Below are positions 38,701-47,308 of a stretch of 64,000 nucleotides of DNA, in pieces (position 1 is the stretch's first letter; every line of letters begins with the position of its first letter). Source of the stretch: Amyelois transitella (taxonomy: Eukaryota; Arthropoda; Insecta; Lepidoptera; Pyralidae); assembly GCF_032362555.1 (NCBI RefSeq), contig NC_083517.1, positions 578,001 to 642,000 of the forward strand. Direction: 5' to 3'. The position numbers and the translations under genes are program-made. Below the pieces are notes generated by a model. The model made no database searches, was not told the origin of the DNA, and worked only from the letters and a program-made list of their open reading frames with translations.

Positions 38701-40663
38701 TCTTGTTAAAGGCTATTATTCAGTTGCGTCACTTGGAGTTTTCTTGTTTTTGTGATTAGAAAACAAAGATTTTTTTTTGTCTTATGTAAGGTATTAAGGA
38801 TTTGTTTTGAAGTGTTAATGAAATGCTACAGTAGAATTCTTGTGCCATTTTTCTTCACTTTGAAAGCGGTGTAGCGAGGGCGGATAGGTCTTTGACCTGC
38901 GATAAAGGGAAGTATAAAATATATTTTATGTCAACTTATACGTCTGTCTGCCTTTTGAATGAAAGAAAGAAAGAAAAATATTTTATTTCATATCACAAAC
39001 TTAACTATACTAAGTAACAGGATTTTACAAATTATTCTTGATAATACTCAATTATTCTTGCCTTGTCATGAGTGAAAACTGGACGACATGACATGATTCC
39101 AATTTTAAAAGCATAAAAAGGTAAAATTATATAAATATTTAGGTCAAAAGTACCCGAAACCGCCGAGCTTGCATGAAGAGAGTTATGAAGGTGGATGAAG
39201 CGAAGGAAATATGCAGAGATCGTGGCAAGTGGAAAGAGGTAGTCTCTGCCTACCCCTCCGGGAAAGAGGCGTGATTTTATGTATGTATGTATGTATATAA
39301 ATATTTCTTTTTAATTTATTTTTGGATAAACATTTATCTTATTAAAAACAAATTCATTGTACTCAAAGAACGCTGCGGAAACATAACCTTAAAACTGTTA
39401 TATTGGTTATAATCCCTGAGGTCGGAGGGCGCGACATGATCTCCCGAGGCGGCCCGCGGGCACAGCTTATATCAAATTATAATGCTTCTTCTAACCCGAG
39501 AGGAAATTCCATCATTTAAGAGCCCCTCGGGCGGCTAATGGTTTATTCTACTAACATTATTACTAGTCCCATTTAATTTGAAAAGAATTTTCGCGGTTTT
39601 GTTTTTCTTGAGTGAGTTTTTAAAAAAGGGAGGTGTTATTTTAATGGTATTTTTTATTTTCAGATTTTTAAACAAGCATTTAGAATTTATTATATTTCTT
39701 ATAACTTTTGAGAAAATAGAAAATTTGTTTATTCGTTATGGTTAGGTACGGATTGTTACGTGTCTTAAGTTACAGTAGAACTAGGCGGGATAGGACGCAT
39801 ATTTCCCCAAAGATGGGTAACAATAAGAACGTTAAGGGTAAGAGCCGATGAGAAACGGCTTATAACGAGATGGCGGCATAATTTTAACAATTTCTTTGCT
39901 AGCAGCAAAAAAGATACGGTATTAAGAAGACAGCGAATATACTTAGTAACCTTTTTTTTCTATGACCATAGATTGCATTAGATTGAAACGGGAGCGAATA
40001 ACACTGTTGGGTTTAAACTCGTAAAACTACAGTGCCATGTGGTTTCCGGCACCAATACAAAAAAGAATAGGACCACTCCATCTCTTTCCCATGGATGTCG
40101 TAAAAGGCGACTAAAGGATAGGCTTACAAACTTGGGATTCTTTTTAGGCGATGGGTTAGCAACCTGTCTCTATTTGAATCTCAATTATATCATTAAGCTA
40201 AATAGCTGAACGTGGCCATTCAGTCTTTTCAAGACTGTTGGCTCTGTCTACGCCGCAAGGGATATAGACGTGACCATATGTATTTATGTATGTAAACTAC
40301 CAGTCAGCAGTGGGATACAATAACATTCCGCTTAACAGCCCTACAGTGCGCTGTAGCGCAGCTGATGGTAAGCAGTATCTTCACAAAACCATGGCTAAGA
40401 AACTTACCGAGAAAATCATGTGCCCTTTGAAACGAACTGTGTGTTAAGTGATGCAGCTGGAGCGGCGGAATCGGCGGCTGCGGGCGAGGGGCCAGGATGC
40501 TCTCGATGGTGAAGAGCGGCGGCTGCGGGCGCTCCGGCAGGGAGCCTCCGAAGAGCAGCGCCGTGCTCAGCAGCGCCGGGGCGTCGCGCGCCCAGCCGCC
40601 GCCGGCGCCGCCCATGCCCTCCCGGGCCGGCGTCGCCACTTCGACAGGAATCACCCCACACAT
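17533..40663 (-). CDS. gsc: Goosecoid homeobox transcription factor (three coding exons)
   Basis: Nuclear paired-class (K50) homeodomain factor, a developmental repressor that reads TAATCC-like sites. CDS is complement(join(17533-17748, 35128-35372, 40408-40663)): 717 nt, 238 aa, all phases fitting. Seen: goosecoid/engrailed-homology repressor motif LFTIESILA at 50-58; homeodomain at 122-181 with R5, F8, W48-F49-K50-N51; the second intron falls between homeodomain positions 46 and 47, the usual paired-class site. The tail ends DSDSDLEVA, matching the remembered Drosophila Gsc end. The start is the first Met after an in-frame TAA, so a longer N-terminus through another exon is possible but not needed. 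Introns of 5.0 and 17.4 kb are full of retroposons. A likely AATAAA lies at 17503-17508. Identification is firm. Confidence 0.95.
18488..18608 (-). mobile_element. LINE E 3' end, diverged
   Basis: AAGCGAAAGAAGT...GTAGTCTCT body, no clean tail. Confidence 0.65.
19311..19520 (+). mobile_element. H1 Helitron-like element, internally deleted
   Basis: TCTATACTAATATTAT start; CGAAGTCGC...ACAGCTA-like end. Confidence 0.7.
19572..19652 (-). mobile_element. Family A fragment
   Basis: Body only, in gsc intron 2. Confidence 0.65.
19770..20010 (-). mobile_element. LINE E 3' end, long
   Basis: Encodes on the minus strand the same RRTYLDQI...[10 protein letters not shown]-type tail as the 32655 copy, then a (TATG)n tail. 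Confidence 0.8.
20364..20455 (+). mobile_element. Family A, 5' part
   Basis: Head and first 90 bp only. Confidence 0.7.
20646..20895 (-). mobile_element. Family A, full length
   Basis: Partly rearranged near the tail. Confidence 0.82.
21140..21385 (-). mobile_element. SINE B, full length
   Basis: tRNA-like head with A-box-like GGCGCAGCGGTAGTACGC and B box GGTTCGAATCC, ending in an (ATTT)n tail. Confidence 0.88.
21521..21639 (-). mobile_element. Family A, 3' half
   Basis: Tail and body to GAATTGAG. Confidence 0.78.
21740..21985 (-). mobile_element. Family A, near full
   Basis: Carries a small AT insertion next to ATCCCTT. Confidence 0.82.
22030..22300. other. Non-repetitive island in gsc intron 2
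   Basis: Mixed-composition sequence with no family match, ending in a C-run at 22208-22250. Candidate regulatory DNA. Confidence 0.35.
22529..22582 (+). mobile_element. Family A tail
   Basis: Last ~40 bp with (TATG)n. Confidence 0.7.
23080..23290. other. Non-repetitive island in gsc intron 2
   Basis: GC-balanced stretch with no repeat match and no reading frame, including an inverted CCCATTTCCATGGGTGG-like patch. Candidate enhancer. Confidence 0.35.
23687..23746. repeat. Perfect 28-bp inverted repeat, 4-base loop
   Basis: Arms 23687-23714 and 23719-23746 around CTAT. A direct copy of the left arm lies at about 23643-23670. Confidence 0.9.
24002..24100 (+). mobile_element. LINE E 3' end, short
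   Basis: ATGAAGAGAGTTATGAATG to the TATG tail. Confidence 0.75.
24886..25035 (+). mobile_element. Family A, 3' half
   Basis: Diverged. Confidence 0.75.
25506..25767 (-). mobile_element. Family A, full length
   Basis: One of the best-preserved copies. Confidence 0.9.
26088..26330 (-). mobile_element. SINE B with doubled tail
   Basis: The 5' head is clipped at GCGCGGTAGT; the TATATACGGGACAA end is present twice. Confidence 0.82.
26358..26619 (+). mobile_element. Family A, full length
   Basis: Starts GTGCCGTGTG and ends (TATG)n. Confidence 0.9.
26713..26963 (-). mobile_element. Family A, full length
   Basis: Inverted relative to its neighbour at 26358. Confidence 0.85.
27003..27228 (+). mobile_element. 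H2 Helitron-like element
   Basis: CATCCTACTAATATTATAAATG start; GTCGCGGGCGGCCTTTAGT end. Confidence 0.83.
27390..27720. other. Non-repetitive island in gsc intron 2
   Basis: Contains a GGGCCCGGGCCCGGGG patch (about 27503) and GC-rich segments within AT-rich surroundings; no coding frame. Confidence 0.35.
28147..28370 (-). mobile_element. Family A, lacks head
   Basis: Tail to GGGAAAGAGAT. Confidence 0.82.
28501..28735 (+). mobile_element. SINE B, full length, best copy
   Basis: Starts GGCCTCGGTGGCGCAGCGG, with an intact B box GGTTCGAATCC; the body ends GTGTAATTTGTCCCG plus an AT tail. A tRNA-derived Pol III retroposon by its boxes. Confidence 0.9.
28978..29240 (+). mobile_element. Family A, full length
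   Basis: Well preserved. Confidence 0.9.
29341..29590 (-). mobile_element. Family A, near full
   Basis: Inverted relative to the copy at 28978. Confidence 0.87.
29640..30020. other. Non-repetitive island in gsc intron 2
   Basis: TTAATT-rich and GC-rich blocks side by side (GGCGCCCGCCCACGGCCGGCC); no match to the local repeat families. Confidence 0.35.
30126..30382 (-). mobile_element. H1 Helitron-like element
   Basis: Inverted; starts TCTATACTAATATTATAA on the minus strand. Confidence 0.8.
30496..30628 (-). mobile_element. Family A, 3' half
   Basis: Diverged after GAATCGAG. Confidence 0.75.
31111..31366 (-). mobile_element. Family A, inverted body followed by a sense head
   Basis: Antisense to about 31337, then a sense GCCGTGTGGCTCCCGG. 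Confidence 0.75.
31671..31931 (+). mobile_element. Family A, full length
   Basis: All segments present. Confidence 0.88.
32090..32234 (-). mobile_element. Family A, 3' half
   Basis: Small internal deletion. Confidence 0.78.
32391..32646 (+). mobile_element. Family A, near full
   Basis: Directly followed by a LINE 3' end at 32650. Confidence 0.87.
32650..32930 (+). pseudogene. LINE E: C-terminus of a non-LTR reverse-transcriptase ORF plus 3' tail
   Basis: Longest copy. The frame reads [40 protein letters not shown], then [20 protein letters not shown] and a final [14 protein letters not shown]. This looks like the C-terminal end often seen after the reverse transcriptase of moth LINE-type elements. 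It is 5' truncated and ends in (TATG)n; other copies share only the last 60-150 bp. Confidence 0.75.
33545..33683 (+). mobile_element. H3 Helitron-like element, short
   Basis: Same end with the final CTAGT altered to CTATAG. Confidence 0.6.
33800..33850. repeat. GTAGCA/TGCTAC hairpin cluster
   Basis: TCGTAGCAC and its complement alternate; a related cluster is at 46299-46334. Confidence 0.7.
33980..34024 (+). mobile_element. Family A tail
   Basis: CTACCCCGCAAGG... plus (TATG)n. Confidence 0.65.
34222..34350 (+). mobile_element. LINE E 3' end
   Basis: Carries a change from GGATGAAGCG to GATCTAAACG. Confidence 0.75.
34715..34840 (-). mobile_element. LINE D 3' end
   Basis: Diverged copy of the 8526 unit. 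Confidence 0.65.
35128..35372 (-). CDS. gsc: goosecoid exon 2 (first two thirds of homeobox)
   Basis: Acceptor TTTCAG|CAGGCG; the G left from exon 1 plus CA makes Ala86. Encodes a Gly/Ala-rich linker and homeodomain positions 1-46, ending ...KEERVE before GTTGGT. The SINE B tail starts at the intron edge. Confidence 0.95.
35376..35626 (-). mobile_element. SINE B, full length, at gsc exon 2 acceptor
   Basis: Sense with gsc. Its ATTTATTTATTT tail ends within a few bases of the exon 2 acceptor at 35373-35375. Confidence 0.88.
36280..36640. other. Non-repetitive island in gsc intron 1
   Basis: Unique-looking sequence 1.0-1.5 kb upstream of exon 2 (in transcript sense), with no frame. Confidence 0.3.
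36790..36858 (-). mobile_element. Family A fragment
   Basis: Tail end only, diverged. Confidence 0.55.
36992..37149 (+). mobile_element. SINE B, broken by family A
   Basis: Head and body present; from 37150 the sequence switches to a family A fragment. Confidence 0.75.
37150..37300 (-). mobile_element. Family A fragment joined to SINE B
   Basis: Begins ACAGTCTTGAAAAGAC exactly where SINE B stops. Confidence 0.7.
37401..37507 (-). mobile_element. Family A, 3' half
   Basis: Body interrupted after GGCTCAATG. Confidence 0.7.
37781..37914 (+). mobile_element. Family A, 3' half
   Basis: From TTTAGGCGATGGG to the tail. Confidence 0.8.
37936..38167 (-). mobile_element. Family A, lacks head
   Basis: Faces the copy at 37781 tail to tail. 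Confidence 0.87.
38176..38391 (+). mobile_element. H2 Helitron-like element abutting minisatellite
   Basis: Ends GTCGCGGGCGTCCGCTAAT right before the 56-bp array. Confidence 0.85.
38393..38720 (+). repeat. Minisatellite, 56-bp unit, nearly six identical copies
   Basis: The same CATAACTAATATC point recurs at 38410, 38466, 38522, 38578, 38634 and 38690, exactly 56 bp apart. It begins directly at the 3' end of an H2 Helitron-like element. Confidence 0.95.
39143..39300 (+). mobile_element. LINE E 3' end
   Basis: Best tail: GCCTACCCCTCCGGGAAAGA, GGCGTGATTTTATG, then (TATG)n. Confidence 0.82.
40032..40294 (+). mobile_element. Family A, full length
   Basis: In gsc intron 1, 114 bp from exon 1. 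Confidence 0.88.
40408..40663 (-). CDS. gsc: goosecoid exon 1 (repressor motif)
   Basis: GC-rich first coding exon encoding residues 1-85 plus one base. Gly/Ala/Pro-rich start, GEH motif LFTIESILA, then a His/Ser/Gln stretch; the donor is CTCG|GTAAGT. Confidence 0.88.
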
Positions 40664-41320
40664 CCACTCATTGCCTTATCATCAGTTATTATTAGTCACT
40701 GGCACACAGTTTTCCGAATTCGAATTTTGGAACACATCGCGCGCGAATTGAAAAAAAATGACACTGGTTTTTTTTTAAATTGAATTGACTTTTTATTTTT
40801 TTTATAAATTTATACGCAAAGAAATAAATTGCACTTTTTTATATTTTTAAAACAATTAATTTAGTTTAGTAATCTTAATAGATTACGGGATAAACGTTGA
40901 TGTGATTGCGTGTAAATCGTTTAAGTCGTATAGTCGCGCGAGGAATGGGGCTCCGGCGAGATGTGGTGTGTGCGCACGGGGCGGCGCCGGGCGTGGCCTA
41001 GGGTGCTCCGCCCCGCGTGCAGCTTAATGGATGTGACAATACGACGAAGCTCCCAAACAAGTATAATCGTAATCTGTACCCCTCCCTATCAATTCTCTTT
41101 GCTATATATCTGGGTAGGTACTGCGCTCTGTGGAACGTACATTGGCTTTTGTAAGCGGTTATTACGTTTCATGATAGTACATTTATATAGCGGAATACTG
41201 AATGTACTAAATTGTAAAAGATTTGTCATTTGAATTGATTTGCCATGCAGGATTATAAACTTTTAAATTAACAATTCAACAGTAGGTAGGAACATACGTA
41301 TATATATATATATATAGGTA

Positions 41321-42455
41321 GGGGAAGTACGTCCAAAATGACATTATACTGACAAAACGACACATTAGTGATATTTGAAAACCTGCACGGTATAAACTGT
41401 CAAAAGTTAGCCAATCAGGAAGCACCTACACCGGAAATATACCATTCGAGTTTTGAGAGACGTTTAAAATACAGAACGGACGCCATGTTGATATTTGTTT
41501 TTTGAGGTTGGAAAGAAATTTGATAGTGGTCATTTGTTTTTTGTTTTTTGATAAGTTTTCTTTTGTTATTGTACTGTCCTATAATTTTATATTTCGAAGC
41601 AATTTGTGTTTGAGGTGATGGCGTTGAATTTAAAACATTATTGTCACTGCAACAAGATTATTTTTCGAATTGTAATATTTTTTGAGGCTATGTACAAAAT
41701 GACATACAACCACTATGGACAAAACGACATAATGTGTCATTTTGTCCGTAGAGACGGTGGTAAGAGAGTTAATGTCATTTCTCCAGTGCCCAGTGGTAAA
41801 TTTGTAAGTGACAGGGTAAAAGAAAGCCAAAGAAACGAACGACGACATTCCTACTTACGTCATCACCAAATATGGCAGAATTAAAATACAAACGAGAGAA
41901 TGCATCTGAAAAACCAACTCGTAAAAGGAAACAAGCAGTTACTAAGTCTCTTTACATTGATGATGACTCAAATGAAGAGCGCTCTGATCAAGAGGACGAA
42001 GAAGATGATTGTGCCTGTATTTACTGCAACGATCTCTACTCACGTTCAAAGCCTGGTGAGGGGTGGTTGAGGTGCAGGCGGTGCAGTCGTTGGGTTCACG
42101 CAGCCTGTGCTGATTTGCCAAAGCGTACCAAAAATTTTGTTTGCGAATTGTGCAATTAATTTTTACTGTTGTCTCTTATTTTATCATTTTTTTTATGTTG
42201 ATGGCTGTGTATGTCATTTAGTCCATACGACTCGTGTCGTTTTGTCCATACGGTATGGACAAAACGGATTTTTCTTGATCTTCATTTAATACTAAATATT
42301 TTTGTAAGTGTTGATTTTTCTGACAAAATCTATATGATTCCTGTTAACCAATTAATATAAGCAAAGTTGTAAGTAAAAAATATGTTCCTATTATGAATAA
42401 TATTAAAGTTATTGATGACTGATAAAACGATATGTCATTTTGGACGTACTTCCCC
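41321..42455 (+). mobile_element. Internally deleted pogo/Tigger-like DNA transposon
   Basis: Bounded by TA on both sides (41319-41320 and 42456-42457). The first 24 bases (41321-41344) and last 24 (42432-42455) are exact reverse complements, beginning GGGGAAGTACGTCC. Subterminal GACAAAACGACA-type motifs recur inside in both orientations. At 1,135 bp it is too short for a full transposase but keeps its C-terminal coding part. The TA target and the C-terminal zinc-finger type suggest a pogo-like element; no DDE domain is left to prove it. Confidence 0.85.
41872..42159 (+). pseudogene. Relic C-terminus of pogo-like transposase with PHD-like zinc finger
   Basis: Open for 95 codons and ending FVCELCN-stop. 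It has a Lys/Arg-rich part (KPTRKRKQ), an acidic run, then a C4HC3-like pattern: CACIYC, WLRCRRC, WVHAAC, CELC. Upstream, 41753-41815 reads ISPVP... in another frame, and the frame of this ORF reads RKPKKRTTTFLLTSSP before the Met. That order is familiar from arthropod pogo/Tigger transposase tails, so a frameshift near 41810 is likely. Exaptation is possible but unsupported. Confidence 0.7.
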
Positions 42456-42667
42456 TAAGTAACATTGAAAAAATAAACATTATTGTTTAAGCTGTTGAAA
42501 AGGTGGTTTTATTTACAACCTAATTAACCACATTGTATTATTTTAAGCGCCAAATAATTATTGCTCAGCAAAGGCATGCATTGTCATCATAATTTCACCT
42601 CTTGGCATTTACCCCTTGAATTATAAACTACTTACTTAATAGGCTTCATCTGAATGAATAATAATAA

Positions 42668-42897
42668 ATATAAATATATACGGGACAAATTACACAGATT
42701 GAGTTAGCCTCGAAGTAAGTTCGAAACTTGTGTTACGAGATACTAACTCAACAATACTATGTTTTATAATAAATACTTATAAAGATTAACATTCAAGACC
42801 AAGGCCAATCAGAGAAAGTTCGTTTCTTATTATGCCCTGGACGGGATTCGAACCCGGTGTCACAGACTAGCGCACTACCGCTGCGCCACACAGGCCG
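42668..42897 (-). mobile_element. SINE B, near full length
   Basis: A small deletion removes part of the head next to the B box. Confidence 0.85.
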
Positions 42898-43605
42898 CAA
42901 AAAATGAAGATCTCCGGGACCAATGCAGTGCACTTAAGCATCGGGACTTCGTCTTGGACTAAGTACTAGCGATCAATAAAATAAGCTGATATTACTATTT
43001 ACAAACTTAGGGTGAGTATACAAGAAAGTGGCCTAAAAACTGTGGATTGTTATTAAAATTTAAGGTTGGTAATCTAGGTACTAGCTAGAATTGAGATAAC
43101 GCATCCGTCTGGACGTGGCCTTAAAGTCTTCATTTTATTTGCAATTAAAAAATTATAGGTAAGTACTCGTATATGTCAAAATATTGGTAGGTTCCAACGC
43201 ATTTACATATTTATTTACCAATTCATGTTCACAGAAAACATACCAATTAAAAATACAAAAAAAAAACAATAGTAATTCTTCTTTCTTTCTTTTCTGCTTA
43301 TTTCTAACAGATGACAGAGACAGGAGACATGATGAGAATTGTCATTGACGCATTATTTTTTAAATACATCTTTTATACAGAATAAGTATACCTATCAAAT
43401 TACGCACATAGACATACAATTTGAAATGGATTACGAGGCAAGAGCACAAAACATATGCCACCGACATCGCAAAGTTGTCCCTCCGGGCGAATAATTACTT
43501 ACTTGAGATTGCGAACAATCTTCATCTGACCAAAAATAACGAAGGAACAGAGAAGGCGAGGCCCTGGATGTTTATAGGATCAGGTGATAGTTGTGCCGTA
43601 ACTAC

Positions 43606-43839
43606 CCTTGTGGGGTAGACAGGGCCAACAGTCTTGAAAAGACTGATAGGCCTCGTTCAGCTTTTTCGCTTAATGATAGAATTGAGATTCAAATAGTAAC
43701 AGGTTGCTAGCCCATCGCCTAAAAGAAGAATCACAAGTTTTAAACCCGTCCCTTAGACATATTTTACGACATTCATGGAAACGAGATAGGGTGGTCCTTT
43801 TCTTTTTTTTTTTTTCATTTATGCAGGGAACCTAACGGC
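43606..43839 (-). mobile_element. Family A, near full
   Basis: Head partly decayed. Confidence 0.82.
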
Positions 43840-44149
43840 TTTAGTGATAAAGTTGTACCACATTGTCTTAATTGGTGTAAGGTAGGTTGCCCAGGTATCT
43901 AAGGAGCCCTGTGTACCTGTCACTTTCTTTTGTTGTAAATCGTATCTCAACGTAATGACTTTGTTTCTGTATCCGTGGTAATTTCGCTTTTACTGCCCGT
44001 GTTTTTTTTTAGTTTATTTTGTTGTGATTTCTTTTGTCAATATACTTTTTGTTTGTTAAGTTCAATGTACAAGGCAGAGTTTACTGCAAAAGTGGGACAG
44101 GGCGAGCCTCGTCGAACTTTCAAAATGATGTCAAAATTAAAATAGAATA

Positions 44150-44310
44150 GAATAGATTTATTTTCAAAATTGGATACAAGGTATCATTTATTGACGTCAC
44201 ATCACTTAAATCTAATTATAAGTACTACCGCTTCCAAAGCATATTATGTGTAGAAGAAGCGGCGGAACAAACTACACTGCAGCATTTTCATCGGACGTCA
44301 ATTTACAAAT
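44150..44310 (-). mobile_element. LINE D 3' end
   Basis: Best match to 8526; ends in an AATAGAATAG-type tail. Confidence 0.7.
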
Positions 44311-44539
44311 ATAGATCTCTTTAAACTACTTCGTGGACGAATGCACATTGTCTATATTAAAAGAAATGTATGAATTTAGAACTAATAGTTTTCCAACATG
44401 TTTTACCGTCATGACAGTGTACAAATGTTAAAAGTAACTGTCCAGACAAACCTTTTTTTTAAGAATTTAAGTGTTTCACTAGAAAAATAGTCAAACAGTT
44501 GTTGAAATTATTGTTATTAAGTTTTTGTGTGTACCTAAA

Positions 44540-44692
44540 AATTGAATCACAATTCTATCATTAAGCCAAATAGCCGAGCGTGGCCCATCAGTCTTTTCAA
44601 GACTGTTGGCTCTGTCTACCCCACAAGGGATATTGACCATGTGTATGCATACATGTATGTATGTATGTATTTATGTATGTATGTATGTATGT
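44540..44692 (+). mobile_element. Family A, 3' part with long (TATG)n tail
   Basis: The tail microsatellite is about 50 bp. Confidence 0.8.
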
Positions 44693-45209
44693 GTGTACAA
44701 ATTTAATCCTGGTATCCAATAAAACATAATTTTGAAGGTGTATTATCTTTCCGCGCTATATATCTTTTGCACCAGCCCACCAGGAGTACCTTAGTCTTCG
44801 CGATCACTAGATAACAACACCCAGCTTTTCTCAATCTCGACAAAGACGAAGGATTACCGTTTCGGCTAACAGCTAACAAATTGAACGACGTGTCTCCGAA
44901 ACGCTGGAGGCATTATTCGCCTTTTTGCAGCTTAAAAGCTACACAATAAATAACACATCTTATAAAGATGTACCAAAAAAGACGCACGGATAGTGATAAA
45001 AAACATTAATCGCGTTTTTTTAAGGAAAAGGCTGTTTTCGGGAAAAGGACATTTTATTTGTGATTTATAGTATTTGTATTGGTTGGGATGTAGAGAATAG
45101 TTTTTTGTATTCTTTATAAATTTAGACGGTGGAAGGTAGTAGATAAATCTGTTAATACAGCAGAAATAAGTTAATGAATTAATGGATTTATAGAATTAAT
45201 AGAATAAAG

Positions 45210-45268
45210 ATGTTGTCTCTGCCTACCTCTCCGGGAAAAGGCGTGATTTTATGTGTGTATGTATGTTA
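45210..45268 (+). mobile_element. LINE E tail
   Basis: Last 55 bp only. Confidence 0.7.
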
Positions 45269-45537
45269 TTAATGAAATAAGCTGAAATTCGGCATATTTA
45301 TAACTAATGGCTATCGAAGGAATTCTTGAAATTTTCGTAATTGTGCCTTCTTTAAAAGTGATGAACCGATTCCCTTACAATTTTACCCGATCGCCTTGTT
45401 TAATAAAAAAGTAATATCATTTCTCAGCATAATATTTAATGTTTGTTTTATCAAAATCGGTCCATTAAAAAAAGTTATCATCATTTTAATGAATTCAAAG
45501 AATGAGATGAGTTGCATTGGAAGCGGTAGTAGTTATA

Positions 45538-45593
45538 GTGTTGGCTCTGTCTACCCCGAAAAGGATGTAGATATGACTATATGTATGTATGTT
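45538..45593 (+). mobile_element. Family A tail
   Basis: Joined to a GGAAGCGGTAGTAG piece of LINE D. Confidence 0.65.
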
Positions 45594-45743
45594 TACATAG
45601 AAATAGCAAAGCAAGTAATTAATGATCACGTTTAGATTGTACGCGACGCGAGTGCAACTAATCAATTTCCAGTAATTGTTCTGATATCCAGAACTAATTA
45701 ACAAACTTGTGCTTTAGATGCCCTGTTTATGTATTACCTAGTA

Positions 45744-45917
45744 CTTACATACATATAATCACGTCTATATCCCTCGCGGGGTAGACAGAGCCAACAGTCT
45801 TGAAAATACTGATAGGCCACGTTCAGCAGTTTGGCTTAATGATGGAATTGAGATTCAAATAGTGACAGGTTGCTAGCCCATCGCCTAAAAGAAGAATTCC
45901 AAGTTTATAAGCCTTTC
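45744..45917 (-). mobile_element. Family A, lacks head
   Basis: Well matched to AAGCCTTTC. Confidence 0.82.
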
Positions 45918-46010
45918 TCTATAGGGTACCATAGTTTTCTTGTAGCCTACAGCCTTTTATCAAGTCTAATGGAGTATACTGTACCCTATAATATTTAAAG
46001 CATAATCTAC

Positions 46011-46283
46011 ATATACTAATATTATAAAACTGAAGAGTTTGTTTGTTTGTTTGAACGCGCTAATCTCTGGAACTACTGGTTCGAATTGAAAAATTATTTT
46101 TGTTTTGAATAGACCATTTATCGAGGTAGGCTTTAGGCTATATATATAATAACACGCTGTAACTAGAAAAAAGAAATAATGGAAAATGAGAAAAAAACGG
46201 GGAAAAAAATTATTCATCCTTGAGGGCTTCAATGATGCCCAAAATAACTATTTCACGCGGACGAAATCGCGGGCACAGCTAGT
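46011..46283 (+). mobile_element. H1 Helitron-like element, full
   Basis: ATACTAATATTATAAA to GCGGGCACAGCTAGT. No inverted ends; the CTAG-T end fits a Helitron 3' terminus. Confidence 0.85.
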
Positions 46284-46298
46284 TAGTAATAATTAAGG

Positions 46299-46334
46299 TC
46301 GTAGCAGTGCTACGAATTTCGTAGCATCGCTACA
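46299..46334. repeat. GTAGCA/TGCTAC hairpin cluster
   Basis: Same motif arrangement as at 33800, 15 bp after an H1 element. Confidence 0.7.
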
Positions 46335-46716
46335 AGTTTGCATTCTTACATGTAATCAAAGAAGAATCGGAAGAATAACTTTTTCGTTATTTCCACGTGT
46401 CCGTCGACCCTGCGCATCGTGGTCATAATAATATCCATGAACCGCTTCATCGATATTAACATTGTTCGGAAAAAGGTGGTTCTCACTTTGACCTGCATGT
46501 TTGTATGTTTGTCCGTGATTATCTCGCGATTCGCTGAACCGATTTTGATGCGGATTTCAAGAGAGTGTCTTTTACACTTAGGAGAAGATTGTAGAAATTC
46601 AAGCTACTTGAAAAAAGGAGGATATCGATTGGGGGCGGTTGTCTTTTTTACAAACATCATTTAAGAACCTATATCTGTGTTAGCTGTGCTTGTTTTATTG
46701 CATAATTTAAACAACA

Positions 46717-46976
46717 GTGCCGTGTGGTTCCCGGCACCAATAGAAAAAAGAATAGGAACACTCCATCTCTTTTCCATGGATGTCGTAAAAGTCGACTAAG
46801 GGATAGGCTTATGAACTTGGTATTCTTTTTTTGGGCGATGGGCTAGCAAACTGTCACTATTTGAATCTCAATTCTATCATTAAACCAAACAGCTGAATGT
46901 AGCCTTTCAGTCTTTTCAAGACTGTTGGCTCTGTCTGACCCACAAGAAATATGGACGTGTCTATAAGTATGTATGT
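46717..46976 (+). mobile_element. Family A, full length
   Basis: All segments present. Confidence 0.88.
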
Positions 46977-47308
46977 TTAAACAACAGTCATTCTAAAAAA
47001 ATATATTCGGGGTTTCACAAGCTCAGTAGTTTTGAAAGGTACCTACCTAGTCAGTCTAGAATTGTAATTACAAAATGAAATATCAGGTACCATTTTAATT
47101 TACTTTCAAATTAAAATTACAACATCGAAATTGTAAAAATCGGTAAATTGAATTAACCTTGAAATGAAAATTCAATTTGGCAAAAGTGATTGCAGCATGA
47201 ATAATTTGTTAGTGTCCTGTCCATCCATTTACGGCTGTGAGCGGTGAGCGGGGCCGGCCTCCGCCCGCCGTCTCTTCGCAAATATTGACAAAGGTGGCAC
47301 TGGTGGCA

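Larger units (their letters stand above)
42460..45400. other. Intergenic upstream of goosecoid
   Basis: SINE B, family A and LINE pieces; 44745-44960 is a non-repetitive stretch without a frame. No gene seen. Confidence 0.4.

Noticed and set aside
38393-38720. CRISPR-like array
   Set aside because: Spacers are identical, so this is a minisatellite; the genome is also eukaryotic.
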